A DNA stretch of 64,000 nt from REEB506 sp040381035. Lineage in GTDB: Bacteria; Pseudomonadota; Alphaproteobacteria; Caulobacterales; Aquidulcibacteraceae. Position 1 is the first letter of the stretch, and each line of letters begins with the position of its first letter. Positions 15,552 to 23,016 of the stretch are shown here, in pieces. Both the position numbers and the translations under genes were made by a program. The stretch covers positions 1 to 64,000 of the forward strand of contig JBEIHY010000002.1 in NCBI GenBank assembly GCA_040381035.1. Reading direction: 5' to 3'. Below the pieces are notes generated by a model, which was given only the letters and a program-made list of their open reading frames with translations, was not told the DNA's origin and searched no databases.

Positions 15552-16307
15552 GTGGCCATCCAAATCAGTCGGCGTTTGTTGCTCGCGGGCGTACTTATTG
15601 GACCTGCGTGTCAGGCATTTGCGGCGCCGGATCCTTTGATCGTGTTTGCAGCCGCAAGCCTGAAGACGCCTTTGGAGCAATTGGCGCGCTCGAGCCCCAC
15701 GCCCTATGTCGTCTCGCTCGGCGCATCGGGATTGCTCGCCCGCCAGATCAGCGCCGGCGCGCCAGCCGCGATCTTCTGCGCCGCCGATCCGAAATGGATC
15801 GAAATACTCGTGGCCGAGGGAAAACTGCAAGCCGCCACGCGGGTACCGCTCGCCCGTAATGAGCTGGTCGTGATCGCGCCTCGCCGTCGGGCCCGCGCGC
15901 TGTCTGTGCTGTCAGAGCTGCCCAACCGGCTTGGTCCCAATGATCGTTGGGTCACTGCCGATCCAAAGGCGGCGCCCCTTGGCGCCTATGTTATAGAGGC
16001 GCTCAAAACGGCTGGGATCGACGCCGCCTTGAACGAGCGGGTCGCCTTTGCGCAAGACGCGCCAAGCGCGGTGCAACTCACCGCCCGCGGCGGCGCATCG
16101 TTTGGAATTGTCTACGCCACCGATGCGGCGCTCTCCAACCAAGTGAAAGTGATCGCGCGCATCCCGGCGAATTTACACCGACCTATTCTTTACGAAGCCG
16201 CACTGGTGGCGGGTGCTGCGCCTGCCGCCAGTGACATTCTTGGGCACTGGCGCAGCCCCAAGGCGGTGGCGGTTTTCAAGTCGCTCGGCTTCTTAGCACC
16301 GTCATGA
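15552..16307 (+). CDS. modA: molybdate ABC transporter, substrate-binding protein
   Basis: A 251-residue periplasmic molybdate-binding protein. A signal peptide (SRRLLLAGVLIGPACQAFA) precedes the mature start at PDPLIVFAAASLKTPLE. Ligand-contact segments include VSLGASGLLARQI and AAIFCAADPKWIE. GTG 15552 is the start because a GGAGG site lies seven bases upstream. It sits between moaD and modB, overlapping modB by four bases. Compared with typical ModA, LGASGLLARQISAGAP replaces the common GSSGxLxxQIxxGAP version, but the pattern is retained. Confidence 0.92.
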   Translation: MAIQISRRLLLAGVLIGPACQAFAAPDPLIVFAAASLKTPLEQLARSSPTPYVVSLGASGLLARQISAGAPAAIFCAADPKWIEILVAEGKLQAATRVPLARNELVVIAPRRRARALSVLSELPNRLGPNDRWVTADPKAAPLGAYVIEALKTAGIDAALNERVAFAQDAPSAVQLTARGGASFGIVYATDAALSNQVKVIARIPANLHRPILYEAALVAGAAPAASDILGHWRSPKAVAVFKSLGFLAPS

Positions 16308-16999
16308 TGTTCAGCCCCGACGAACTGACTGCTGTGGGCGTATCGCTGCAGGTCGCCGCCATCGCCAGCCTTATCGCGTTGGCGATCGGCGGGCCGATCG
16401 GCTTGGTCCTGGCGCGCTCACGCGGGCGCGGCGCCGGCGGCGTTCTGGTGGAGCTTGCCGCGCATTTGCCGGTGATCACCCCGCCGATCGTTGTCGGCTT
16501 GGCGTTGTTGCTGACGCTGGGCGTGGAAAGCCCGCTGGGGGCTTTTTTGGATGAACGCTTTGGTGTGCGCTTGGCCTTTTCCACGCTGGGCGCCGGGATC
16601 GCAGCGGGCATAGTCGCCGCGCCGTTTGCGGCGCGTTCGGCCGGCCTGGCGTTTCAAGCTGTCGACGCTGGCTTGATCGAAGCGGCTCATGCCGCCGGTC
16701 TCTCGCCGGTTCGCGCGTTTTGGCGGGTTACATTGCCGCTTGCGGCCCCGGGACTGGTCGCCGGCGTCTTGACAGCCTTTGCCGTCGCCCTTGGGGAATT
16801 TGGCGCGGTCATCACGTTTGCCGCCAATATTCCTGGCGAAACGCAGACGGTGCCGCTGGCGATTTTTGCCGCGCTTCAGGCGCCTGGCGGTGAGGTCAAG
16901 GCGCTGCGCCTGGCGTGCATTTCGGTGGCGATGGCGACAGCCGCAATCATTCTGGCGGCGACTTTGCGGGCGCGTCTGGAAGCGCGGTTGGCGGCGTGA
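16304..16999 (+). CDS. modB: molybdate ABC transporter, permease
   Basis: A 231-residue inner-membrane permease with about five to six hydrophobic helices. It carries the cytoplasmic ABC-docking loop GLIEAAHAAGLSPVRAFWRV, the EAA motif, followed by TLPLAAPGLVAG. ALGEFGAVITFAANIPGETQTVPLAIF is the ModB/CysT-type C-terminal signature. It overlaps modA and modC by four bases and one base respectively, so all three subunits are translated together. Confidence 0.93.
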   Translation: MMFSPDELTAVGVSLQVAAIASLIALAIGGPIGLVLARSRGRGAGGVLVELAAHLPVITPPIVVGLALLLTLGVESPLGAFLDERFGVRLAFSTLGAGIAAGIVAAPFAARSAGLAFQAVDAGLIEAAHAAGLSPVRAFWRVTLPLAAPGLVAGVLTAFAVALGEFGAVITFAANIPGETQTVPLAIFAALQAPGGEVKALRLACISVAMATAAIILAATLRARLEARLAA

Positions 17000-17670
17000 T
17001 GTTGGAGCTTGCCGCCGTCGGCCGACGCGGGGGGTTTGTGTTGCAGGCGCGGGCCAGCTTGCCGCTGCAGGGCATGACTTTGGTGTGCGGGAAATCCGGC
17101 GCGGGCAAGACCAGCCTGCTGCGTCTGCTGGCGGGTTTGGATCGCGCCGAGGCGGGCGTTCTGACATGCGCCAATGAGGTGCTGGATGCGCCGGCGCAAA
17201 AGATATTTTTGCCGTCCTGGCGGCGCGGCATTGGCGTAGCGTTTCAAGATGCGCGGCTGTTCCCGCATATGACCGTACGCGACAACATCTTGGTGTCCGG
17301 CGCCGCTTTGCCGCATGATTGGGATGATATGCTGACCGCCCTAGATATTGGCGGCTTGCTCAACCGCCGGATTGCTGGACTGTCCGGCGGCGAGCGGCAG
17401 CGGATCAGCTTGGCGCGCGCCTTGCTGCGACGCGAGCGGCTGTTGCTGCTGGACGAACCGACGGCCATGGTTGACGATGCGCGCCGGCGCCAGATCGATC
17501 ATTATCTGCGTGCGGTCGCAGAGACGTGTCCGATCCTGCTTGTGAGCCACGAGACGGAGCGGTTGCGCGTCGTCGCCGATCGCATACTGATCGTGGATCA
17601 AGGGCTATTGTCGGGTCCATTTGGAGCGGGCCACGATCTTGGCGAGGCCAGAAGCGGGGTGGGGCCATGA
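16999..17670 (+). CDS. modC: molybdate ABC transporter, ATP-binding protein without TOBE domain
   Basis: A 223-residue ATPase with Walker A GKSGAGKTSLLRLLAG, a Q-loop (VAFQDARLFPHM), the signature LSGGERQRISLARALL, Walker B LLLLDEPTAMVD and the H-loop LLVSHE. Usual ModC proteins are near 350 residues because a C-terminal TOBE domain binds molybdate. This one ends after the nucleotide-binding domain, so that sensor is missing. ATG 16999 shares its A with the modB stop codon. The stop overlaps the moaE start. Confidence 0.9.
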   Translation: MLELAAVGRRGGFVLQARASLPLQGMTLVCGKSGAGKTSLLRLLAGLDRAEAGVLTCANEVLDAPAQKIFLPSWRRGIGVAFQDARLFPHMTVRDNILVSGAALPHDWDDMLTALDIGGLLNRRIAGLSGGERQRISLARALLRRERLLLLDEPTAMVDDARRRQIDHYLRAVAETCPILLVSHETERLRVVADRILIVDQGLLSGPFGAGHDLGEARSGVGP

Positions 17671-18107
17671 CTGCGCAGTTGGTGCTGTCATCATTTGATC
17701 CTTCAGCAGCATTGGCCACTTTCACCGCCGGCGAGACCCGCGCCGGCGCGCTGGCGAGTTTTGTGGGCCTTGTCCGCGGCGCTGGCGTGGAAGCGCTGAT
17801 TTTGGAGCACTTTGACGGCTTTACTGAAGCCGCCATCGCCGCCATAGAAACCGATGCGCTGGGCCGCTTCGATGTTTTGGATACGCTTGTGATCCATCGC
17901 GCAGGCGAGATGGCGCCCGGCGAAGCGATCGTGCTTGTGGCCGCGTTGTCGCGCCATCGCAAGCAGGCGCTGGCCTGCGTCGATTATCTGATGGACAGGC
18001 TGAAAACTGAAGCGCCTTTCTGGAAGCGCGAACGCCGCGCAGACGGTGAACATTGGATTGAACCGCGCAGCGACGACTACGCCACCCGCGCGGCCTGGGA
18101 GAGTTAG
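17667..18107 (+). CDS. moaE: molybdopterin synthase catalytic subunit
   Basis: A 146-residue subunit that pairs with MoaD to insert two sulfurs into the pterin. Family features are GALASFVGLVRG, LEHFDGFTEAAIAAI, VIHRAGEMAPGEAIVLVA, the RHRKQALACVDYLMDRLKT segment with the catalytic lysines, and FWKRER near the end. ATG 17667 overlaps the modC stop (ATGA). An upstream in-frame extension reads through modC and is rejected. Placement after modC and not next to moaD is unusual but keeps both in one run. Confidence 0.93.
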   Translation: MTAQLVLSSFDPSAALATFTAGETRAGALASFVGLVRGAGVEALILEHFDGFTEAAIAAIETDALGRFDVLDTLVIHRAGEMAPGEAIVLVAALSRHRKQALACVDYLMDRLKTEAPFWKRERRADGEHWIEPRSDDYATRAAWES

Positions 18108-18662
18108 ATGAGCGATATTCTTCCCGCGCCGGGCGGTAAAATCCTGCCCGATGCGCCATTCCAGCCGGTGCGGATCGCCGTCATGACCGTCTCCGACACG
18201 CGCGACGAGGAAAGCGACACGTCCGGCAAGCTGCTCGCTGATCGTGTCGCACGCGATGGCCATGTGCTTGCCGCACGCGCCTGGGTGAAAGACGATGTCA
18301 GCGATATTCAGGCCCAGATAAATTCCTGGATCGCGGCCGGCGATGTCGATGTCATCTTGACCACCGGCGGCACCGGCATCACCGGGCGCGATGTCACGCC
18401 CGAAGCGCTGCGCCCGCTCTTCGACAAGGAGATCGATGGCTATGCCGTGGTCTGGCATCTGGTGTCCTACCAAAGCGTCGGGCTCTCCACACTGCAATCA
18501 CGCGCGTGCGCTGGCATCGTGAAGGGCGTGTTTGTTTTTGCGCTGCCCGGCTCCAATGGCGCCTGCAAGGATGGTTGGGACAAGATCATCCGCTGGCAGC
18601 TCGATAGCCGCCACAAGCCGTGCAATATGGTCGAGCTGATGCCGCGGCTTTTGGAAAAGTGA
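18108..18662 (+). CDS. moaB: molybdopterin adenylyltransferase, MoaB/MogA family
   Basis: A 184-residue protein that adenylylates molybdopterin before molybdenum insertion. Markers are RIAVMTVSDTRDEESDTSG near the N-terminus, DVILTTGGTGITGRDVTPEA (the MPT-binding TTGGTG motif) and FALPGSNGACKDGWDKII. The DxxxD/SDTR version fits MoaB more than MogA. It starts immediately after the moaE stop and overlaps moaC by one base. Confidence 0.92.
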   Translation: MSDILPAPGGKILPDAPFQPVRIAVMTVSDTRDEESDTSGKLLADRVARDGHVLAARAWVKDDVSDIQAQINSWIAAGDVDVILTTGGTGITGRDVTPEALRPLFDKEIDGYAVVWHLVSYQSVGLSTLQSRACAGIVKGVFVFALPGSNGACKDGWDKIIRWQLDSRHKPCNMVELMPRLLEK

Positions 18663-19150
18663 TGGCCGACAAGCTCACCCATTTTGACGAAGCCGGGCGG
18701 CCGCGGATGGTCGATGTGTCGGAGAAGTCTGACACCGTGCGTGTCGCCGTCGCTGAAGGCCGCTTGCGGATGAAGCCAGAAACGCTGGCAGCGGCGCTCG
18801 CCGGCGGGCCGAAAGGCGATCCCCGCCGCACCGCCGAAATTGCCGGCATCATGGCGGCCAAACGCACCGCTGAGCTGATCCCGATGTGCCATCCATTGGC
18901 GATATCGTCCGTGTCCGTTGCGATCGAACCTGATATGGCGCTGCCCGGCTTCATCGTCACCGCGCGTGTGAAAATCACCGGGCCAACGGGCGTTGAGATG
19001 GAGGCGCTGACGGCCGCGAGTGTGGCGTGCCTGACCTTGTACGACATGTTGAAGGCCCTTGAAAAAGGTATGACAATAGAGGCCGTGCGGCTTTTGGAAA
19101 AAACCGGCGGCAAAAGCGGCGCCTATGTACGATCGTCCGATGACGGATGA
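18662..19150 (+). CDS. moaC: cyclic pyranopterin monophosphate synthase
   Basis: A 162-residue enzyme that rearranges the MoaA product into cyclic pyranopterin monophosphate. MVDVSEKSDTVRVAVAEG, the active-site LIPMCHPLAISSV, EMEALTAASVACLTLYDM and GGKSGAY are all conserved landmarks. ATG 18662 shares its A with the moaB stop. The 3' end overlaps the moeA start by 11 bases, or 26 if moeA starts at 19125. Confidence 0.95.
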   Translation: MADKLTHFDEAGRPRMVDVSEKSDTVRVAVAEGRLRMKPETLAAALAGGPKGDPRRTAEIAGIMAAKRTAELIPMCHPLAISSVSVAIEPDMALPGFIVTARVKITGPTGVEMEALTAASVACLTLYDMLKALEKGMTIEAVRLLEKTGGKSGAYVRSSDDG

Positions 19151-20354
19151 TGTTTTGCGCAACGCCGCACCGGAAGCGGCTTTGGCGCGCATGCTGCAAA
19201 GCGTGCAGGCGCTTGATGCCGAAACTGTCGCTTTGACGGCTGCACTTGGCCGCACCTTGGCCCACCCTGTGATCGCATCGCGCGATCAGCCGCCGTTTCA
19301 CGCGTCCGCCATGGATGGGTATGCGTTGGCGGCCAGTGCAACGCCGGGGGCGCTGCATGTTGTGGGCGCCGCCGCCGCCGGCGCACCGGCCTTGCCGGCG
19401 CTTATGCCAGGCGAGGCGGCGCGCATCTTTACCGGCGCGATCGTGCCGGCGGGCGCGGATGCCGTGGCCATTCAAGAAGACTGCGCGCGCGAAGGCGATC
19501 AGGTGCGGGCGCCAGCAACGCCTGCCGGCCAGCATGTGCGCCTCGCCGGCTGCGACTTCATGTCTGGCCGAAAGCTTCTGGCGGCGGGCGAGCGGCTGGA
19601 TGGCGTTGCGCTCGCGCTCGCCGCCAGCGCTGGCGCCGAGACGGTCAGCGTTGTGCGCATGCCGCGCATCGCGATCATCAGCGGCGGCGATGAATTGGTC
19701 GATCCCGGACAATCGCCCGCGCCGCATCAGATTTATGAAAGCGTCTCGTTTGGTCTCTGCGGATTGGCAGCGGCCTGGGGCGCAGGTGCGCAACGCTTCA
19801 CACCGCGCGGGGATAATCTCGATCACCTCGCTGCCCTGTTTGGCGAGGTGCTGGCAGGCTCTGATCTGGTCGTGACAGTCGGCGGCGCCTCGGTTGGGGA
19901 TCATGATCTCATGAAGCCGGCGCTGGCGCGCCATGGCGGACGTCTTGCCGTTGAGAAATCGAGCGTGCGGCCAGGCAAGCCGGTCTGGTTTGCGCGCACA
20001 AGCACGGCGCCGGTGCTCGGCTTGCCCGGCAATCCGGCATCCGCCCTGGTCTGTGCGCACCTATTCTTACGCCCACTCCTGCAGAAAATGCGCGGCGCGG
20101 CCATCACCAACGATCTCTTCGCCGCCGTGCTGGGGGCGCAGGTCGACGCCAATGGCCCGCGCACCCATTTTCTGCGCGCGCGTTTGTTCGTTGGCGCCGA
20201 TGCGCGAATGGTCGCGACGCCGTTTGAACGTCAGGACAGTTCGCTGCTCAGCGTGTTCCACGGCGCCGATGCGTTGGTGAAGCTGGCGCCGGGGCGCTAT
20301 CCCAAGCCAGGCGATTTGGTGGAAGCGCTTCGCCTGACCCGGCTTAGCTCGTGA
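19140..20354 (+). CDS. moeA: molybdopterin molybdotransferase
   Basis: A 404-residue enzyme that places molybdate into adenylylated molybdopterin. Domain landmarks are PPFHASAMDGYAL, ARIFTGAIVPAGADAV, IISGGDELVDPGQ, VVTVGGASVGDHDLMKPAL and VLGLPGNPASALV, followed by the C-terminal domain IV. Two start codons are in frame: ATG 19140 (MTDDVLR) and ATG 19125. Neither has a clear ribosome site, so coupling to moaC is likely. The 3' end overlaps the convergent mocA gene by 11 bases. Confidence 0.93.
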   Translation: MTDDVLRNAAPEAALARMLQSVQALDAETVALTAALGRTLAHPVIASRDQPPFHASAMDGYALAASATPGALHVVGAAAAGAPALPALMPGEAARIFTGAIVPAGADAVAIQEDCAREGDQVRAPATPAGQHVRLAGCDFMSGRKLLAAGERLDGVALALAASAGAETVSVVRMPRIAIISGGDELVDPGQSPAPHQIYESVSFGLCGLAAAWGAGAQRFTPRGDNLDHLAALFGEVLAGSDLVVTVGGASVGDHDLMKPALARHGGRLAVEKSSVRPGKPVWFARTSTAPVLGLPGNPASALVCAHLFLRPLLQKMRGAAITNDLFAAVLGAQVDANGPRTHFLRARLFVGADARMVATPFERQDSSLLSVFHGADALVKLAPGRYPKPGDLVEALRLTRLSS

Positions 20355-20907
20355 AATCGCCCGGGGTGTCAAGGTCGCGCAGAATGGCGGCGTCGTCGGT
20401 GTCAAGGAAAGCAATCCGCGCGGCGTTGCGCTTCATCAGCGCGCGCGCGCCGGCATCGCCGCTGAGCCGCTTTGCTTCCTGCGTGGCTTCCGCACTGAGC
20501 ACCACCGGATTGCCCCATTCGCCGGCGCGTCTGGGAACAGCGGCGTAATGGAATTTGAGTGCTTCAAACAAGCGCTCGACCAGTTGCGGGCGCACGTCCG
20601 GCATATCCGCCAGAAGCACGCCAGCGGCGCGCACATCACCCAAGGCTGCAAGCCCTAGGCGCAAGGAAGACGCCAGCCCATCGTCCGGGGTCGGATTATC
20701 GCAGCGGGTACAGCCCGGCGGTGCGAGAGCGGCGACCGCAGCGGCGTCGCGCCCGCATACAATCACCCGCTTATCCGCCGCCACGGCGCCGGCGCAGGCC
20801 AGCGCCCACGACGCCAGCGGTCGGCCGCGATACGCCTGAAGCAACTTGTTTGGCCCACCCATGCGCGCCGACAAGCCGGCGGCGAGCACGACAATGCCGC
20901 GGCTCAC
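20344..20907 (-). CDS. mocA: molybdenum cofactor cytidylyltransferase (MocA/MobA-like)
   Basis: A 187-residue nucleotidyltransferase with the N-terminal signature VLAAGLSARMGGPNKLLQ and the acidic motif VLLADMPDVRP. It transfers a nucleotide to the molybdenum cofactor. Next to xdhC and near a xanthine oxidase-family enzyme, the CTP-using MocA role is far more likely than the GTP-using MobA role. GTG 20907 overlaps the xdhC stop (GTGA), indicating coupling. The longer in-frame upstream extension lies inside xdhC and is rejected. Confidence 0.85.
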   Translation of the reverse strand: MSRGIVVLAAGLSARMGGPNKLLQAYRGRPLASWALACAGAVAADKRVIVCGRDAAAVAALAPPGCTRCDNPTPDDGLASSLRLGLAALGDVRAAGVLLADMPDVRPQLVERLFEALKFHYAAVPRRAGEWGNPVVLSAEATQEAKRLSGDAGARALMKRNAARIAFLDTDDAAILRDLDTPGDFTS

Positions 20908-21890
20908 GCGGGCCGCGCGCTGCGCGCCGCAGCGATGATATCGGCCAGAACCGCGATGGCGATCTCGTGGGGCGTGCGGGCGCCAATGTCTAAACCAACA
21001 GGCGCCCGCAAGCGCTTCACCGCCGCCCAATCGAGCCCGTCCGTCTGGAGTTTGTCGATCCTGTCGGCGAGGCGCCGGCGGGAACCCAGCGCACCGACAT
21101 AGAAGGCCGGCGAAGGCAGGGCCGCGCGCAAGGCGGCGTGATCGGCGTCAAGGTCGTGGGTGGTGGTGACCACCGCCGTCCAGGCGTCGGGTTTGAGATC
21201 CGCCAGCGCGGAGGCCGGATCGGCGCTGCGATAATGGCCGCCAAATTGGTCGGGCCCGGCGGCCGGGCCGTAGGCGCGGACCAGATGGACCTCCACGGCG
21301 CTGGCATGCGCCAGCCGGGCCAAAGCCACCGCGACCGGATCGCCGCCGAGCACGATCAAGCGTTGCGGCGGCAGATAGCGCCGCCAAAAGGCGCCGTCTT
21401 TGTGTTCACCGGCCAAACCTGGGGGCGCATCCGTCAACAGCATGGGCGCGCCGGCGCCGTTGCGGCTGCGAATGATCGGCTGACGGGAAGCGCTGGCGTC
21501 AAGTACGGCGCGCCAGGTTTCATCACCGCGCTGCGCCGGTTCGATCACGATTTCGATCCGGGCGCCGCAGACAAGCTTGATATCGGCATAGGGGCTGCCG
21601 GCGCCAAAAATAACGCGCCGCACGCGGTTCTCGGCCACGACGTCTTTGGCGATCAAGGCCACACTGGCCTCCACGCAACCGCCTGATACATAGCCAGCGA
21701 CGGCCCCATCCGACGCGATGAACATTTGCGCGCCGGGACTGCGCGGGCTTGGGCCATCGACGTGAACCAAGGTTGCGATGGCGCCGTTCTGGCCGGCATC
21801 GAAGGCCGCGCTTAAAGCCGGGCGGATATCGTCGATCAGGCCATAAAGCGGCCAATCGTCTGTTGGCGTCGAAAGATGCAGGTCGCGCAT
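20904..21890 (-). CDS. xdhC: XdhC/CoxI-family cofactor maturation protein
   Basis: A 328-residue chaperone that binds and sulfurates the molybdenum cofactor and delivers it to xanthine oxidase-family enzymes. The N-terminal XdhC_CoxI domain has TLVHVDGPSPRSPGAQM and GYVSGGCVEASV. The C-terminal Rossmann-like domain has RLIVLGGDPVAVALARLA, FYVGALGSRRR and PVGLDIGARTPHEIAIAV. It is coupled to mocA by a four-base overlap. The probable client is the iorAB enzyme 7 kb away on the opposite strand. Confidence 0.9.
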   Translation of the reverse strand: MRDLHLSTPTDDWPLYGLIDDIRPALSAAFDAGQNGAIATLVHVDGPSPRSPGAQMFIASDGAVAGYVSGGCVEASVALIAKDVVAENRVRRVIFGAGSPYADIKLVCGARIEIVIEPAQRGDETWRAVLDASASRQPIIRSRNGAGAPMLLTDAPPGLAGEHKDGAFWRRYLPPQRLIVLGGDPVAVALARLAHASAVEVHLVRAYGPAAGPDQFGGHYRSADPASALADLKPDAWTAVVTTTHDLDADHAALRAALPSPAFYVGALGSRRRLADRIDKLQTDGLDWAAVKRLRAPVGLDIGARTPHEIAIAVLADIIAAARSARPA

Positions 21891-21936
21891 GATCGAAGTT
21901 TGGCCCGCCGCGCGTCTGATCGCAACCGGCGCCCGC

Positions 21937-22887
21937 TCAATGCGTTTTCAACAGCTCGTCGAAATAGTCGATGGTGCGCTGCAGGCCCGCTTTCAGGTTG
22001 GTTTTCGGTTCCCAGTCCAGGATGGTGCGGGCCCGCGTGATGTCAGGCTGGCGTTGGCGCGGATCGTCTGCGGGAAGCGGCTTGTGGATCAGCTTTGATT
22101 TGGCGCCGGTCAAGGCCAGCACTTGCTCGGCCAGTTCGATCATCGTGTATTCGCCGGGATTGCCGATATTGATCGGGCCGGTGACATCGTCGCCGGTGTC
22201 CATCAGCCGCATTAGGCCATCGACCAGATCATCGACGTAGCAAAAGGAGCGGGTCTGGCAGCCATCGCCGTAGATGGTGATGTCTTCCCCACGCAGGGCT
22301 TGGACGACGAAATTCGACACGACCCGGCCGTCATTGGGATGCATCCGCGGACCATAGGTGTTGAAAATCCGCGCCACCTTGATGCGCAGTTGGTGCTGGC
22401 GGTGATAGTCGAAGAACAGCGTCTCGGCGCAGCGTTTGCCTTCATCATAACACGAGCGAGGCCCGATCGGATTGACATTGCCCCAATAGTCTTCGGTCTG
22501 GGGATGCACGGCTGGATCGCCATAGACTTCTGAGGTCGAGGCTTGCAGAATCTTTGCCCGCGTGCGCTTGGCGAGGCCCAACATATTGATCGCACCATGC
22601 ACGCTGGTTTTGGTCGTTTGCACCGGATCATGTTGGTAATGAACAGGTGAGGCTGGGCAGGCGAGATTGAAGATTTCGTCCACCTCAACATAGAGCGGGA
22701 AGGTCACGTCGTGGCGCATCAGTTCAAAGCGGGGATGGCCAACAAGATGTTCGATGTTGCGGCGGGCCCCGGTGAAAAAATTGTCCGCGCACAAGACCTC
22801 CGCGCCGCGCGCAAGCAGCTTTTCGCACAGATGTGATCCAACGAATCCGGCCCCGCCGGTCACCAGAATTCTCCGCTGCAGGTGCAT
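21937..22887 (-). CDS. UDP-glucuronate decarboxylase (UDP-xylose synthase)
   Basis: A 316-residue extended SDR. ILVTGGAGFVGSHLCEKLL binds NAD. ASTSEVYGD and CYDEGKRCAE carry the catalytic residues. The core NFFTGARRNIEHL, ARIFNTYGPRMHPNDGRVVSNF and GDGCQTRSFCYVDDLVDG are typical of enzymes that convert UDP-glucuronate to UDP-xylose. ATG 22887 has AGGAG six bases upstream. An ATG two codons earlier would leave no spacing. It is the last gene of the minus-strand polysaccharide block and probably supplies xylose for the polymer. Confidence 0.9.
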   Translation of the reverse strand: MHLQRRILVTGGAGFVGSHLCEKLLARGAEVLCADNFFTGARRNIEHLVGHPRFELMRHDVTFPLYVEVDEIFNLACPASPVHYQHDPVQTTKTSVHGAINMLGLAKRTRAKILQASTSEVYGDPAVHPQTEDYWGNVNPIGPRSCYDEGKRCAETLFFDYHRQHQLRIKVARIFNTYGPRMHPNDGRVVSNFVVQALRGEDITIYGDGCQTRSFCYVDDLVDGLMRLMDTGDDVTGPINIGNPGEYTMIELAEQVLALTGAKSKLIHKPLPADDPRQRQPDITRARTILDWEPKTNLKAGLQRTIDYFDELLKTH

Positions 22888-23016
22888 CTGCATCTCCTGG
22901 CCGGTTCGGTCCGACCGCCTCGGGGATAAACTGGCCCAACCCACGCAGCCATTCAAGTTTTGATGACGGGCTTTGAGCCTGCATTCGGGGCGCGCCGCTC
23001 CCAGGGCAAATGCCCA

